Below, one piece after another: positions 23,992-38,200 of a stretch of 64,000 bases of DNA (positions are counted from its first letter, which is position 1; every line of letters begins with the position of its first letter). Origin of the DNA: Diadema setosum (lineage: Eukaryota; Echinodermata; Echinoidea; Diadematoida; Diadematidae); NCBI RefSeq assembly GCF_964275005.1, contig NC_092702.1, positions 33,456,726 to 33,520,725 of the forward strand, in the 5' to 3' direction. A program made the translations under genes and the position numbers. Under the pieces are notes generated by a model. That model was not told the origin of the DNA. It did no database searches and saw nothing but the letters and a program-made list of their open reading frames with translations.

Positions 23992-25297
23992 TTAAAGTCT
24001 TGAAGAAATAAAAAATTGTTAAGTTGAAAACTAACATCAAACAGTAAAGTTTCAATATTTACATTTAAATCACATGACAAACATGTCCCTTAGGAAAAAA
24101 AGCTATTCTCAAATTGAAAAACTGAGAAAAATTTGAAATCTGGGATATACAAGAGCATCAATGATAGTACCATGGACAGTTCATGGAATGTGGAAATGGT
24201 CGTATGAACACCCTTGGTAAGCCACAAGGATACAACACTGCTCGGCTTTATCATTATCTTATCATCCACAGCCCAACACAGTACAAATATACAACCTAAA
24301 GGAAATTTTATCGATGACTTCACTGTATGTATTCATATGTCTGATTTAGTCAATTTTGTAAACCTAATTTTACATGACAAAATTGAAGTGATCTGGCTAA
24401 ATCAGAGAAGCATTCCAAAAAAAAAAAGAAGAAAAAACAAGAAAATTCTGTTCATTGTCAACTTGTGATTTATCAAGATAAAAACAAAAACAAAAGCCTA
24501 AGAAGTAATTGAAAAAATAATCCAAAGATATTTTCAGTCCTTACAAATCAGTTGATATAGCTGAAGTAAAAACTGACTTATAAAATATGGAAGAGCAAAC
24601 AAACAGTAAAATGAGCAAAAACAAAACAACAATAAAACTACAGACCTGAGAACATAGCAACAAAACACAGTCGGAAAAATGTGTCATTACACATTTATGA
24701 TACTCATATCAATATATCACATGGTCAATTTGTTTTAAAAAAATATATGTATGTTTACAGACTTGCAAATAATATAGATTTCATTTCTTTGTTTCCCTAT
24801 GACATAACAGCTGCCTTGAAACTGTAGAAAATTTCTTTTGTGATTACAGCTGGCAGTTAATCTCTGTATTTGTGGGCATTTTTGCTCATCTGCAACCACA
24901 GTGGCTTTTGAAAGCATGGCTCAACCTCTCGACAAAAATTATTCATTTGACTACTTAGGATGGTTCTAAAATGATGACCATGCAAGAATGCTAAAAACAA
25001 GGACATAAATAAAGCCTTCTGTACAGAGACTGTGTCATATCAAAAAATACCCAATATATATCCCCCTCCCCCTCCACCTCCCCCCCCCCCAAAAAAAAAA
25101 AAAAAAATGAAAGAGAGGAAAAGAATTATAACCTAGGTGGCTGCTAGCAGCATAACAGACAACTGAAGACAGTATAAATTCAAGAAAGGAAAAAGATGGT
25201 GACAATGAAACTGGGTGATGATGATGATGACTACGATTTATGATGCAGCCAATCAAGGCAGAGGAGGAATTACACACAGATTGGTTTACAGGGGCCA
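23992..25297. other. AT-rich 3' flank of ERGIC1
   Basis: Immediately downstream of the ERGIC1 stop codon, hence probably 3' UTR at least in part. A C run at 25077-25090 sits next to an A run. No reliable polyadenylation site can be chosen among several minus-strand AATAAA words. Confidence 0.4.
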
Positions 25298-25846
25298 TTA
25301 ACTCAGCTTGCCTAGCTCTGCCTTCTTGAACACTTCAGCCGCCGTGAATATGAATGAATCAATAATGCCTGCTACTGTAAACGTTCCTCCTACGATGGCA
25401 CATATCTGCAAAGAAAAAAATAAAACAAAACAATACATAAACACACATAGAATAAGGCACTGATCTTAGAGAAACTTCACTGGAGATATCAAATGATACT
25501 TGGTTGGTATATTGATGGTGCTAGCTGTGTAATCTGCGACCACTTAAACATAAGCACACTTATTCCCTGACTTTCTTCAGAACAAATTTTGTGACAAGCA
25601 GCCCTAACCATTTGGTGGGAGAACTCCAATACTTTAGTAAGTGTGGATGGCTGAACATCATGCTGACATTAATAATCCGAGAATTTAGTAGAAGCATGTT
25701 ATCATGTGTGGTCAATAGAGGGCAGCATGTATACTCATTTGACTTTGGCTTGCCATGAGATTCAGAGCTGAGGCAAAGAACTGCTTGTACAGGATCAGAC
25801 AATGGCAAACATCATCTTGCATTAAAGCCTATCACAAGAAGCTCAC

Positions 25847-25877
<31 letters not shown>

Positions 25878-26255
25878 AGCAAAGCAAACAAACATAAAAT
25901 GGGAAAGGAAGTGCAACAGGTTTGCATATGCAAATATGTATGAAAATTGCTTTAGGGCCATCATTTTGACGATTCAGTTTTCCATGAACACAAGTAATCA
26001 TACTAGTCCCACATACCTACATTTCCCCAGGTACTCTGGCATATGTCTCAACTTATCTTCATTTTTGTGGATTTGCTTCAACTGCTCTATTTTTCTCTTT
26101 TAAGTTGTTCAAATGATCAAAACTATGCCTAAGATTGGCATAATCAACAATTCTGAATACTACCATGTAGCCAGCTTCCTCTTGGAGTAGATTTATTAAT
26201 GACAAAACTTAACTTCGGGTTTAATGTCCACGATAAAAAAAAAAGAAAGAAGCAA

Positions 26256-26287
<32 letters not shown>

Positions 26288-29200
26288 TCCTTAGTCACTT
26301 GGTCTTTAGCCAAGAGGAGCGAAGGATAGAAGGGCATTTTCATTTTTCTTTTTTTACTCACAGTTGTAATAAATGTGTAGAAAGGAGCTCTCTTCTCGTG
26401 GTACTTGACGGTGATGGGAGTGATGTCATAACGGAACCAGATGGCTGGGAGGACTCGTCGGCCGTGGCCATATGAGGTGTACTCCTGCCAAGAAAAGAGG
26501 GCGCTGAAATTCATCTCTAGAAAGCAGCAGGTTTCGGCACTTTGTCAGCTATTTGTCCTTGGTCTTTGAACTTTAAAGAGTCAATTGTACTTGAAAAGAC
26601 TCTAAAATATCTACATTCTGGAAGTGTCCTGAGGGAGCTAGCAAAACATCTCATTTTATCTCTTTTACCACTATGCTGGTAAACATTAATCATACACGTA
26701 AAGCAAAGTAACAAATAATAAACATACTGTGGCATGATAATTAGATCATACTTTATCATCCTCCATTACATGTATTTCCTTTTTCTCTCATTATTTGAAA
26801 GTGTTTTACCCACTGAGGATGGGCTGATTTTGCTACAACACGCATTTCCCATGGACACCTGCCCGAGTATACTCGGGACTCATCCTCAACACGTTAATAT
26901 CTTTAAAGTTGATTGGAAAGCATAGCTCAATTGCGATCTCAACGGGCGTATTGCTCACCAGGAGCACTGCCCCTATCCCCCCTCCCCCTTGAAATGTTCC
27001 ACAGCCCCTGCACTATACGGGTTTACTGATGAAAATACTCACTTTATAGGCATATGTGTACTGGTATGATACATTTTTGGCTCCCCACAAATCTTCATAC
27101 ACTGTTGGGACAATCTTCATGTAGTAATCATGAGAAGCCTCAGCTGTGGAAAAATGAACAAACATGAAAGCAAACAAACAGTAAATCAATGAGCGACATG
27201 CATATTATTCTCATTACTTTCTTTGCTCTACAATGTGTATGTGAAGATAGAGAGGAAGTCTGTAAAATCTTTCCATGACATTTGCTCTTGTGACAATTGT
27301 TCCCGTGAAATATCTGCACGCTTTATAGCCAAGCATGAATTCTACTCACAAACATAACCCTAACTCTAACCCTTATCCTAATTCTGACATCAAACTCAAC
27401 CTAAAACCCTATCACAACCTTTACCCTATTAACCCTAAGTCATTGGAGAAAATAAGACCAGAGCAATTGTCGCAGGAGCTAATGTCATGTCACCCAGTAA
27501 AATATAGGTACACTTCAAACACTACCCTATATAGCCGTTTTCATATTAATTTCAAAGTAACATCCAAAATGTATCTGTAACAGCTTCTGAATGGAGAAAG
27601 AGGGAGGGGCGGGGGCGGGGACGGGGGGAATATGGCACAATCCTACACTAATAATCTTGTTACTACGTAAATGCTAAACAGATTCTGTTAAATAGGTTTG
27701 CAGTATTGTTCTTAATGTCTGCCTGTCCAGCATGCAGCTAATACAGGGGGATCATCATTCATTGCACGCACTGGAACTTTAGATGTCTTTGTCACCAAGA
27801 GGTACATTCGAAGGTGAAGCTCATGAAATACACCCTCATCCAGCGAAAAAAGAAAAAAGAAAAAAAAAAGTTTTGATCTAACTACTGTAGTGTCATCTGA
27901 CACCACACACCAGGGCAAAGAGGGTTCTTTAATCTATAATGGATGAAAATTCTGCTTTTATAATTGTAATTGGTCACATCTCCTTTGCAGTAAAACAGAA
28001 AATTTAACCAAGTAACTTGTGCAATGCAAAATGAAAAAAATGATAAAAAGGAAAACTTTGCATCCTGACTTTACACTTAAAACTAAATTGATGCATAATT
28101 GTTCATATAAAGCTTGGCACAAGAAAATGCTCCACTAACCAAATGTCTCATTTTCTTTTTGGTTTAAGTAGTTTATTTTCACGATATCATAATCTCACAA
28201 TGTCTATCAAGGACCCTCTGAATTGACTGAAACAGATCTGGTTCCTTCTCGGAATCAGGGTCTTTAGACCCAGATATGTAAATACATCTGGAAGCTGGCA
28301 TATGTGTGTGACTTACGTTTACTTGTGGTCCTGTCTCTTCCTGCTAGTGGATTAAAAGCAGCACTCAAACTTTTATTCTGCAAAGGTGGGAGCAAAAAGA
28401 GTGAAACAGGGTACCAACACATTACTTCAAAAGCAATGAATGATAGTAGATGCAGAGAATAATGTTATCTTTTTGTACACTAAAAGCATTACATGGTAGA
28501 TTAAAGCATGTAAGAAATCTTAGGGAGAAGAGATAAATAAATTGACCAACAATGGTTATAGTAAAAATTCATTCTTCATTTGAAAGAATATATCTTGCTA
28601 ATGTTATGAAAGACTACTATATTATTTGCTGTAAACATTCAATGATCATCTTAACTGTCACCTACAAAACCATTAAAATGATTTCTCTAAATTGATGCAA
28701 ATACTGAAATTGATTATTTTACCTTCAAGTCATCTCCAAAAGATACTTCATGGATTACATGTGTAAAGTCAGGCTGTGTTGGTTGATTCATTCCTACCGC
28801 ATGTGTTGATACATGAAAATTACCAGGCACCTGTTCCACAGAAGACAAACAAGAAACAAAATCAAACTAGAAAAGTACTCTGAGAGCGCAGACCTCTGCC
28901 AAGCATCTAATTTCCACCACTGATCTTGTTCTTCCATAGAGATCAGTGATTTCCATATGTATGCATACTGAAAATCGCCCAAATTCCCTATATAGAAGCC
29001 TTTGTTACGTCATAAACCCTCAGCTGTGCAGCGCGCCTCGCCCTAGCAGAAACTAGATCGCGCACTTTAGTGCGCATATAAGAACCTCAAAAATGCGCAG
29101 CTTGAACTCCACTTGGCCTTACCTGCCAAAATATCAAAATCCTTCATAAAATCCATAAAAAAAATTCCGGATCACTGCCAAAATTTAATCATCTGTTCCT

Positions 29201-32200
29201 TGTGTCATTCTCAACCTTTCCTGCAAGTTTCATCTAAATCCAAGCACATTTTTTTTTTTGTGAGTTATTTTGCGCACAGACAAACAAACCAACAGTAATG
29301 AAAACATAACCTCCTCCCTTGGCGGAGGTAAAAATTACAATTCCACTTACAGGGTGCATTTCCTATTCTTCAGATAGATCATTATAGACAATGCACTAAA
29401 TGTTAGAGATATCTATATTATAGAACATAAAACGATAGTAAATGGTGCACAAGGAAAATCCATACGCCTGTAAGGTGTACGGGGACAAAACAAAAGACAA
29501 CAACAGCAAACACTACACACTTGGTTTAGTTTAGTTTAGTTTAGTTCATTTTCCATCTCAGAAGATGGCTGGATAGCCATATTCAGCTACGTCAAGCTGG
29601 TCTTCATGGGGTCCAGTTGGATGTGAGGTGGGACCACTTCACCGGGTTAAACACCCTGCTCTTCGCGATGAATGAATGAAGCGGGATCTTTTACGTGCAT
29701 GAGTTGTTACTCTCTCATACATGGGACCTCCATTTTATGTCCTATCCGATTTTATGTCCTATTACATTACAGTATCATAACATTACAGTAAATTTCTTTC
29801 TGTTATATTCATTTGGTTTATTAAACTTTCTGAATGATATTTGGCAGAGTTTATCTCTCTAATATAGGAAAAAGAAGTGAACTTACTACAAGACCAAGAG
29901 AAGCAGACACTGTAATGGTGTGATGCTGATCAGGTCCAGTTTATAAGTGTGTTATATGCCATCTTTGATTGAGAATTCACTAACCTTTTGGTTTCAGCTA
30001 TGATAAATCATGTGGTACACATCAAAATTGGTGAGCAGGTCATTTTAAGGAACACTCTCTTGGTGCACTGCAAGCCAAGACTGAGTTGAAATCAGTTGCT
30101 GAATGTATGCATTTGTACAGCAGTTGGGAGGGGGCACATATCATTCACGAAGGTGTCATTCACCTTTGACCCTTAAATCATGAATGAATTTTGCCCCTAA
30201 TCCAATGTAGCCTGTGCCCTATGCATTTATAGAGTGCATTTGTGGTGCAATTTTGGTGACACACTGCCAATGACAGACAGCGCTGAGTATTCGCTGATGG
30301 ACACAAGGATAGGATTTGGGCTAAACCGATACATCGCTGCCTTCGCTTTTCAAAGAAATGCATAGGAAAAGTATCCTCATGCTATTAAAAAGAACATCTT
30401 GAGAGTCATTAAAAAGGGGGAGGGGAGAGCAAGCTGTAAATCTATTCACAACTTCAACACTGCCACTAAATCCCAACGAAAACAAACAGACAGACAAACA
30501 AAAAAACAATAAGTACTCACTTTATTGATGGTGAAGTCACTGTAGAATCGACAGCCTTTCTTGTCATTGATTGGTTCTTTGTTGGTGTTGTCCACGTAAC
30601 CCACTTCATGCCTCCCCATATCATCTTGTATATCTAACCCAACAACTGGAGACACAGTTTATGATGCAAAGAGAAAAGGAGGTCCAGATGATAACAACAA
30701 ATCAAAACCAGAGTGAGTTTTGGGATGTGAACTATATGAATATTCAAAACACCACAAATACTAAGAAATCACAGCAGAGCAGGTATGGTATAGTTTTGGT
30801 TGAGATAGGCTTCAGGTTTCCAACTTTTTATTGTGATATAATGAGAAACCTCTTATGATCAAGAGCACACAATATGGGAAATTTAAAGCTTATTTGATGA
30901 AAATTGGTTTTGAAATGGCTGAGATATACAAATACAAAGAGGTCCTAACAAAAAGTTGGACCCGCCTTTTATTAGGACCACTCTGTTTTACTTTGTTTTT
31001 TGATAACTCAGCTATTTTAAAACTGATTTTCATCAAAGAAACTTTGAATTCCCCCTAGAATTGTATAATCCTTAATATTTCATAAGTCGTTTGTAATCAT
31101 CTCTAATAAAGTTAAAATCTGAATCCTCCATCTCAACCAAAACTAAACCATCTCTTTAATCTTGCATTTGTGTGACAGGGGATGTGACAGAATACATGCA
31201 GCAGCAATTTTCTACCTCGATTCTAACGACAAAACATATACCTGGGTAGGTATACCGGTAAGTGGAATGTCCATTGTAACCAAAGGAAAGACATTACTTT
31301 GTTCCAGAGATATTTCTGTATTTTGTTCAACACACCAAAATTCAGCAAACAGGCAGTTGCAATGCAGTTTCAGGTTTCCCCTCCTCTCCTCAACCTGATA
31401 ATTCACTTGCTATCACAAAGCTTCTGCTTCTTTCAAACTGTAGCTCCTTTGGAAATATTAACTTTACTAGGCCAAACATACTCCGTTATTCATTCATGCC
31501 ACTGGTATATGATATTCAAGATGGCAAAGCAAAATGCACAGCACATTTAGAATATCAGAGTATGGAAAGCATTGTTGGGTGCCACTCGATTTGCCATACT
31601 GTAAATCAGTTGAACTGGGTACATATAGTGTGGCAGAGTGAGACACTTTAAGCAGACGTATTGCAACCATGGGCTTTACAAACAAATACTAGGAATAGGT
31701 AGGAGGGCTACAGAGGCCATCTACTGCCAAACTTACCATGACAACTGAGCCTGGGCAGTGTGAGGTTGACCCGTACAGAGAGTCGCTCCACTTCACCTGG
31801 GTTGTCCACATATAGCTCACTGACCCTGTTGTACATAACATGTGATAAAATCAATTCTTTGGCTGTTTAATACTCAGAAAGGATGATAGCACATATTATT
31901 AGGCGGGGTGGGGAGTAACAACGACATCAAAATTTCATCTCTAGAGTGAGTGACAATGTAACATAAACAGCCAGAGCTGCTTCCTTCATTTACATTACTA
32001 TCACTACTGCTACTACAAAGGAGACCAAGAGAGAGTGAATAAAATTTTGATGAAGTAAAGCAACACTTGCAGTTGAAATAGTATTAGTAGTACAATGTAA
32101 TAGTGGGAGTAATTAGCAAATATAGTAAGAGTAGGAAAAGTAGAAATATCAGCAGTTATGAGTAGGAGTGCAGTGATGGTTGTACAAGAGGAATAATATG

Positions 32201-35200
32201 GAAAGGAGAAGATAACATCACAACCACAAGCACATTAACATACACGTAATAGATATAATTCATTCATTCATGTTTTTCCCACTTCATGCAGAAACATATA
32301 AATATTTTAATACAGATATTGAACGCATAAATTACATCACAATGTATAATGGAATGAAATGTACAAGTTTGCAGAATATTGAAAGTACACAGAAATGCTG
32401 GAAATAGGGAGGGATGCTAAGAAGCAATGCTTGAAGGGTGCAGTCCCCCGCCCCCCACACGTAATACGACCAATCACATGGTAGATATAATGCTATACAT
32501 AGCAAGTGGAATTACGAAACAAACTAAGACATGGAAACCTAACTAACCCGAAACAAGCACCATGGACAAATCCCTACACTATGTCGCTGTCATGCAGTCA
32601 GAGAGAATGAAGAGAGAAAAAGAGTAAAAATAAACTAATTATGTGGTGTGAAGATAAAAAGATAGAGGACTATACTGTAAAACACAATATTTTTGCACTA
32701 TGAATTTTTCGCGAATTGGAGCCGACGGTCTTTTTCGCGGCATGAAATATTCCAGAGTTGCCTCTAACATTCAATGCATAGTGTAGACAAGAACTTTTGT
32801 GTGCATTTTAAATGGACTGTACAGTACTGGTTGAGGTGAGGATTCAGGTTTATAACATTCCTAAGTGAGATAATGAGAAACCTCTTATGAAATATGAAAG
32901 CACATGTAATTCTAAGAAGGATTCAACGTTTATTTGATGAAAATTGGTTTTCAAATGGCTGAGATATCCAGAAAAGTGATAATAACGAAAGGCTACAGGC
33001 CACGACTTTTATTACGATCTCATTGTTTCACCTTGTTTTTGGATCTCAGCCATTTCAAAACTGATTTTCATCAAATAAACTTTTGATTCCCCTAGAATTG
33101 CATGCTCCTTGACATCTCATAGAGTGGTTTCTGAATATCACGTAAAACGTTAAAAGCTAAATCCTTACCTCAACCAGAACAGTACAGTCCCTTTAATTTC
33201 GCAATCTTGGCTCTTGCGAAATTCGCAAAATTGAAGTGCATGCAAACATGCCTCATTTTACAGTAACAAGATGAGAATTAATACATGGTTGGAGCCGCTC
33301 AGCAACAAGTGCTTGATTTCAAGATTTTTCTTCTTTCTTTTCGTCACAAACTCAAAACTTGTTTACTGAAGTCATAATACATTCAACAAGAGGCATAGGT
33401 CTTCTTTTCTCAGAGTTAAATGTTTTTGCTCTACTTCATACCATTAGCTGATGGAGAAACAACAAAACTTACACATCTGGCCTTATGAAGGAGGTGAATT
33501 CTGACAGTAACAGGAATGTGATGAAAAGGCCACTCAGTATTGACACTGAAAAAAAAAGAAGACGGCGAGACAACAGCATTGTTGACAGCAACTGAAATGT
33601 TTTTAGAACTGAGGAAGACTAGTACTGAAGGTCGAGTCATTATGGTCCTAAAAATTTTTACTGTATGAAATGTTTGAATGCCATACTGTACTCCGACTGC
33701 CAGCATTCACACATTAAAATCAGGAAGGCTACAAATAGAAGCCAGGGAGATTGCCTTTCAAGAGGTGACACAAAATCAAGTATGAATATTTTGCTCATTC
33801 ATTATTCGAGATTAGCAATAGTTTCTGCTACTTTAACATTTATAATGGATTCATCTGATACTCGTTCAAACAAAGTGTAACTTTAATTCTAAATTCAGTG
33901 TAAGTTATTCAAATTTCCTTTGCAGTGTGTACATTGTATGATATCATTTAATATTTGTCTATGTCTGAATCATGTAACTTTTTTTATTATTTAGAACCAG
34001 GAACTTAGACTGCTTATTTTCTTCCATATTTCTGAGTCATTAAGTACTTTTATGTGACTTCTTTACAAAATGTCTTCATTTAAACAATGCCATTTTGTTA
34101 ATGTGATTACAATGCATGTTGTGACCAGCTGCTTCATAAGAAGCCAGTCTGTCATTGACATGTATACATAGTTCATGATATACCAGCAGATTCACTTGCT
34201 GAATATTTGTTCATTGGATAAAGAATTTAATCTATTTACAATGTATCTATGTAATCAACTTATGTGTGCTGAAAAACAATATTTACTAGTTCCCTGTTGG
34301 AGCAAATGGGATACCCTCTAATTTCTAGGATACACATAAGATCCATGAAAACTTTGATTGCTACCGGGTAGTTTTCACATGGACAAGCCCTTACATTATT
34401 ATTGTAATGAATTTTTAAATAAACCATTACCATTACCATTCACATGAAAGGGGCCTCTTTAAGGCTACCGGATTTCTGAGTGCTATAGAAGTTCTAAGAC
34501 AGCTCAGTATTTTCCTTCCCTCCATAGTTATTAGCACTCAAAGGTATGGAATCATTCTTAGAATCATTGTTTCGTATTAAGCTATTCCCAAGTCCACACT
34601 TTTGTCATAGCAAGTGTTTTGCTTTTTCCTGTCAATACCTAAACAATGTTGACTTGCAAGCCTTGGACTATCTATGTAAGAGATCTAGGTATGACACTGC
34701 TACTTGTGCCTTCAGTACCTTCTTGCCAGATAGTTTTAACTATCAGAATTTGCTGATCCAGTCACCACTTCAAAACATGCATAGCAAAATTGACCTTTCT
34801 TTTAACATAATACTTTAAAGATACATTTCCTTATAAAAATAATATCATAAATCTTACCAAGCGCTCCTGCATAGGTTGGCTGTGTGAGATCCTTGGGGAT
34901 CTTGCGATATACATCCAGTCTGCAAAATAAATGTACAAATTGTATGTCAAAATGGAAACAAATTTCTCTTGATAACACTGGGCTTGAATGACAGTATCTG
35001 AATAAGTCACGAATTTATAACCTAGCAGCATGACCTCACTAATTCGATCGCTCGTTTGAAAATTTAAAGAAAAAGCCTGTACAGCAAGCTGTACAACACC
35101 ACAACTTATCCTCTTTAATATCTGTTTGAAACCTAATTCATTTGCATTATTGGCTGAAAATAATTACAATTAAGGCATGCACCATGATTCATTCTTTTTA

Positions 35201-38200
35201 TCTGTTTGTCATGTTTGATGTAATTAAACATCTATTAAATACTTCCTGATTGTTGAAGCAAACTGCACTAGTATGCAACCTATAATCCAAGACATTTTTC
35301 CCTCATTTTCAGGAAATGATAGCTGATTACTTGTGAGTAAATACCGTAATAACATCACCACCTGCTCCACACTGTATAACGAGGACTGTTAGCGTGCATT
35401 GTAATTTCGCGAGAGCCAAGATTTGCAAAATTAAAATGCATGTGAAAGTTCTTGTCTACCCTATCCACATTGAATGTTAGGAGGCAACTTTCGAACATTT
35501 CATACTGCAAAAAAGGCCATCAGCTCCAATTCATAAAAATTTCATGCTGCAAATTATCATGTTTTACAGTATATGGTGACGGCGTCTATTTTTACTCTTT
35601 TGAAAAGCATGTGAAACTTAACCATTCCAATTAAGGTATAATCTATTCGAAACCATAATTTTATTATTAGGTTTGTCTGATTGTAATTAATTCATCAAAG
35701 CCAACTTGGACATGATGGACAATTATTAAAATTTAAATATTTCCAAGTTGTCCAAGGTAAGCACGTTCAACATTACACAGGTCTGTGTATGCATCGTAGG
35801 TACTCATCCCTCCCCTTCCCCAACCCCCTTCCATCATACCACGAAAACAAACAAAACATGAGTAAAGAGCAGATACTGGCTGGTCTGTTCACAGAGTGAA
35901 CAACCAAGCTCCAGTCAATATCGGAATTTCATGACAAAAGCCAGTAAAAATTTCTAATCTCTGACATACTGTGCAAACACATCAAACACCAGAGCAATAA
36001 TCCAGTCTAGATACTTGAGTGGTCTTCACAGAAAACAAACAAAACATGAGTAAAGAGCAGATACTGGCTGGTCTGTTCACAGAGTGAACAACCAAGCTCC
36101 AGTCAATATCGAATTTCATGACAAAAGCCAGTAAAAATTTCTAATCTCTGACATACTGTGCAAACACATCAAACACCAGAGCAATAATCCAGTCTAGATA
36201 CTGAGTGGTCTTCACAGTGTTTGAACAGCAATTTTTCCTTCCCGGCCATCAAGATCTGAACAAACAAGAGGCTTTTTGCACTTTCCTGGTATATAAATGA
36301 CTACGAGGCAGCATTTTAATCAACACCCAGCAAAAATGTTGTGATAATGCATTGGAATGTAAAGGAAAAGACTCATGCAACAGCTGTACAGTGTAGGTCT
36401 TGCATGATCTACAAGTGATACAGAAACCACATTACAAATGCCATGTCACACACATTTTTACACTTACTGTAAAACACGATATTTTGGCGGCATGAAATTT
36501 TTGCAAGTTGCCTGTAACATTCAATGCATATAGTGTAGACAAAATCTTTAGCGTACATCTTAATTTCACGAAACTCGGCTCTCGCGATATTCGTGAAATT
36601 AAAATGCACATGAACATTCCTCGTACTACAGTACTTCATACACATTTTTGCCTCTAATTTCTGACATTGTACACCTAAAACAAACCAGCAAAATAAATCA
36701 GACATTGACTTCTATTCTACATATATCATAATCACTCTAACAGATGTCTGTTTAAATGCACGTTCATCTATCTCTATCATGATATAAGTGGCTACCGGTT
36801 TGTCATTTCACTTTCAGCAAAATCAACGAATGATGGTAATTCTTTGGTAAAAGTGACTGCAGTATAAGGCATGGTTAACTGTTTCCCTACCTCACCCCCA
36901 GTGATACAGAACAAATTTCCATTTCATTGATGAGCTTGTAACAAATCCCACAGCAACCAAATGGTGTACTCATAACATATGCATGATTGATAGCCAGTTG
37001 ATTGCATTAGAATGATTAACTTCATTGTTTATTAATCTCAGGGGGAAACTTGTAAAAAGAAAAGTATATAGTCAGGCACGTATCAAACCCAATGCACCAT
37101 CCAATCCAAATGTTATAATGCCAAGCATATCACGCTCATATCCTTATTTGGATAAAAGAAAACAGTGTGCACTTATATCAACAGCACAGCTATCTATGTC
37201 AGTACAGCAGTAATAGTATCTCCCCTACATAATGCACAGATTGAAATTAATATCATGTCCACGAAAACGTTAACTCTACCCTTTTGCTCACGAGAGCTCA
37301 TACATAAGAGCAGCTGTTTACATAAATTGTCTGGCCAAAAGAGCATCTGGCTTGGTTTGCAGGGAACGTGTGAGAACATGTAATTGATTTCAAAGCCTCT
37401 CCCTCTCAGATTGGTAGTCACACTACACCGTCATAATAGACTCGTACGCTTGGCAGTCAACCCAATGTCTGCACAACGTAAAACTCAGATTGATTGCACA
37501 TCAATTCCCTGATAGTTACATGTACAAATGTACCTTGATGTTGGTGATAAAAATGGTGATGATGATGACGACGATGATGATGATAATAATAATTATGATA
37601 ATAATAATAAAAATACTACTACTACTACTACTACTACTACTAATTAATACTATAAATAATAATAATAGCAAAAACTATCCTAAAAATTTTAATCCTCCTC
37701 CTCCTCATCATCAACACCAGCATCATAATGACAAGAGCAATACGAGCATCAACAACAAGACTTATAATGCTATAAGTCCTTATCAATCATATCCTGCGAA
37801 TGTCTGTTCTTCAGCACAATAACAAAGTGGTTCAAGCTCTTACTGGCACTGTACATGTAGACAGTAAAAATAGTTTTGCCTGACTTTCTCTTTCACAGTT
37901 TAACTTTGATCTCTACACTGTACTTACTGGGTGTATGGCAAGCCATGACATACCCTCCTCTCATGAAGTTTCTTGTCTAGTTTTGTCCCTAGATTAGTTT
38001 TGCTAGGCATGATCTGATATCATCTCATCTCAATAGGTATGTTTGTTTGTCTGTCATGTCCTTACAGATTTTCTGAATATTTGGACACAGAATTATTATG
38101 CCCCTTGACTGAATATTCAGCTTTAAGACCCTACAGCATAGGGTAAGGGATTCATGGAGTCGGAAGGTGGGCCCAATTCAGGTATATCCGAGAATCTCCG

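Noticed and set aside
37490-37822. 110-codon ORF
   Set aside because: Reads through GAT/AAT/ACT simple repeats within an ERGIC1 intron on the opposite strand.
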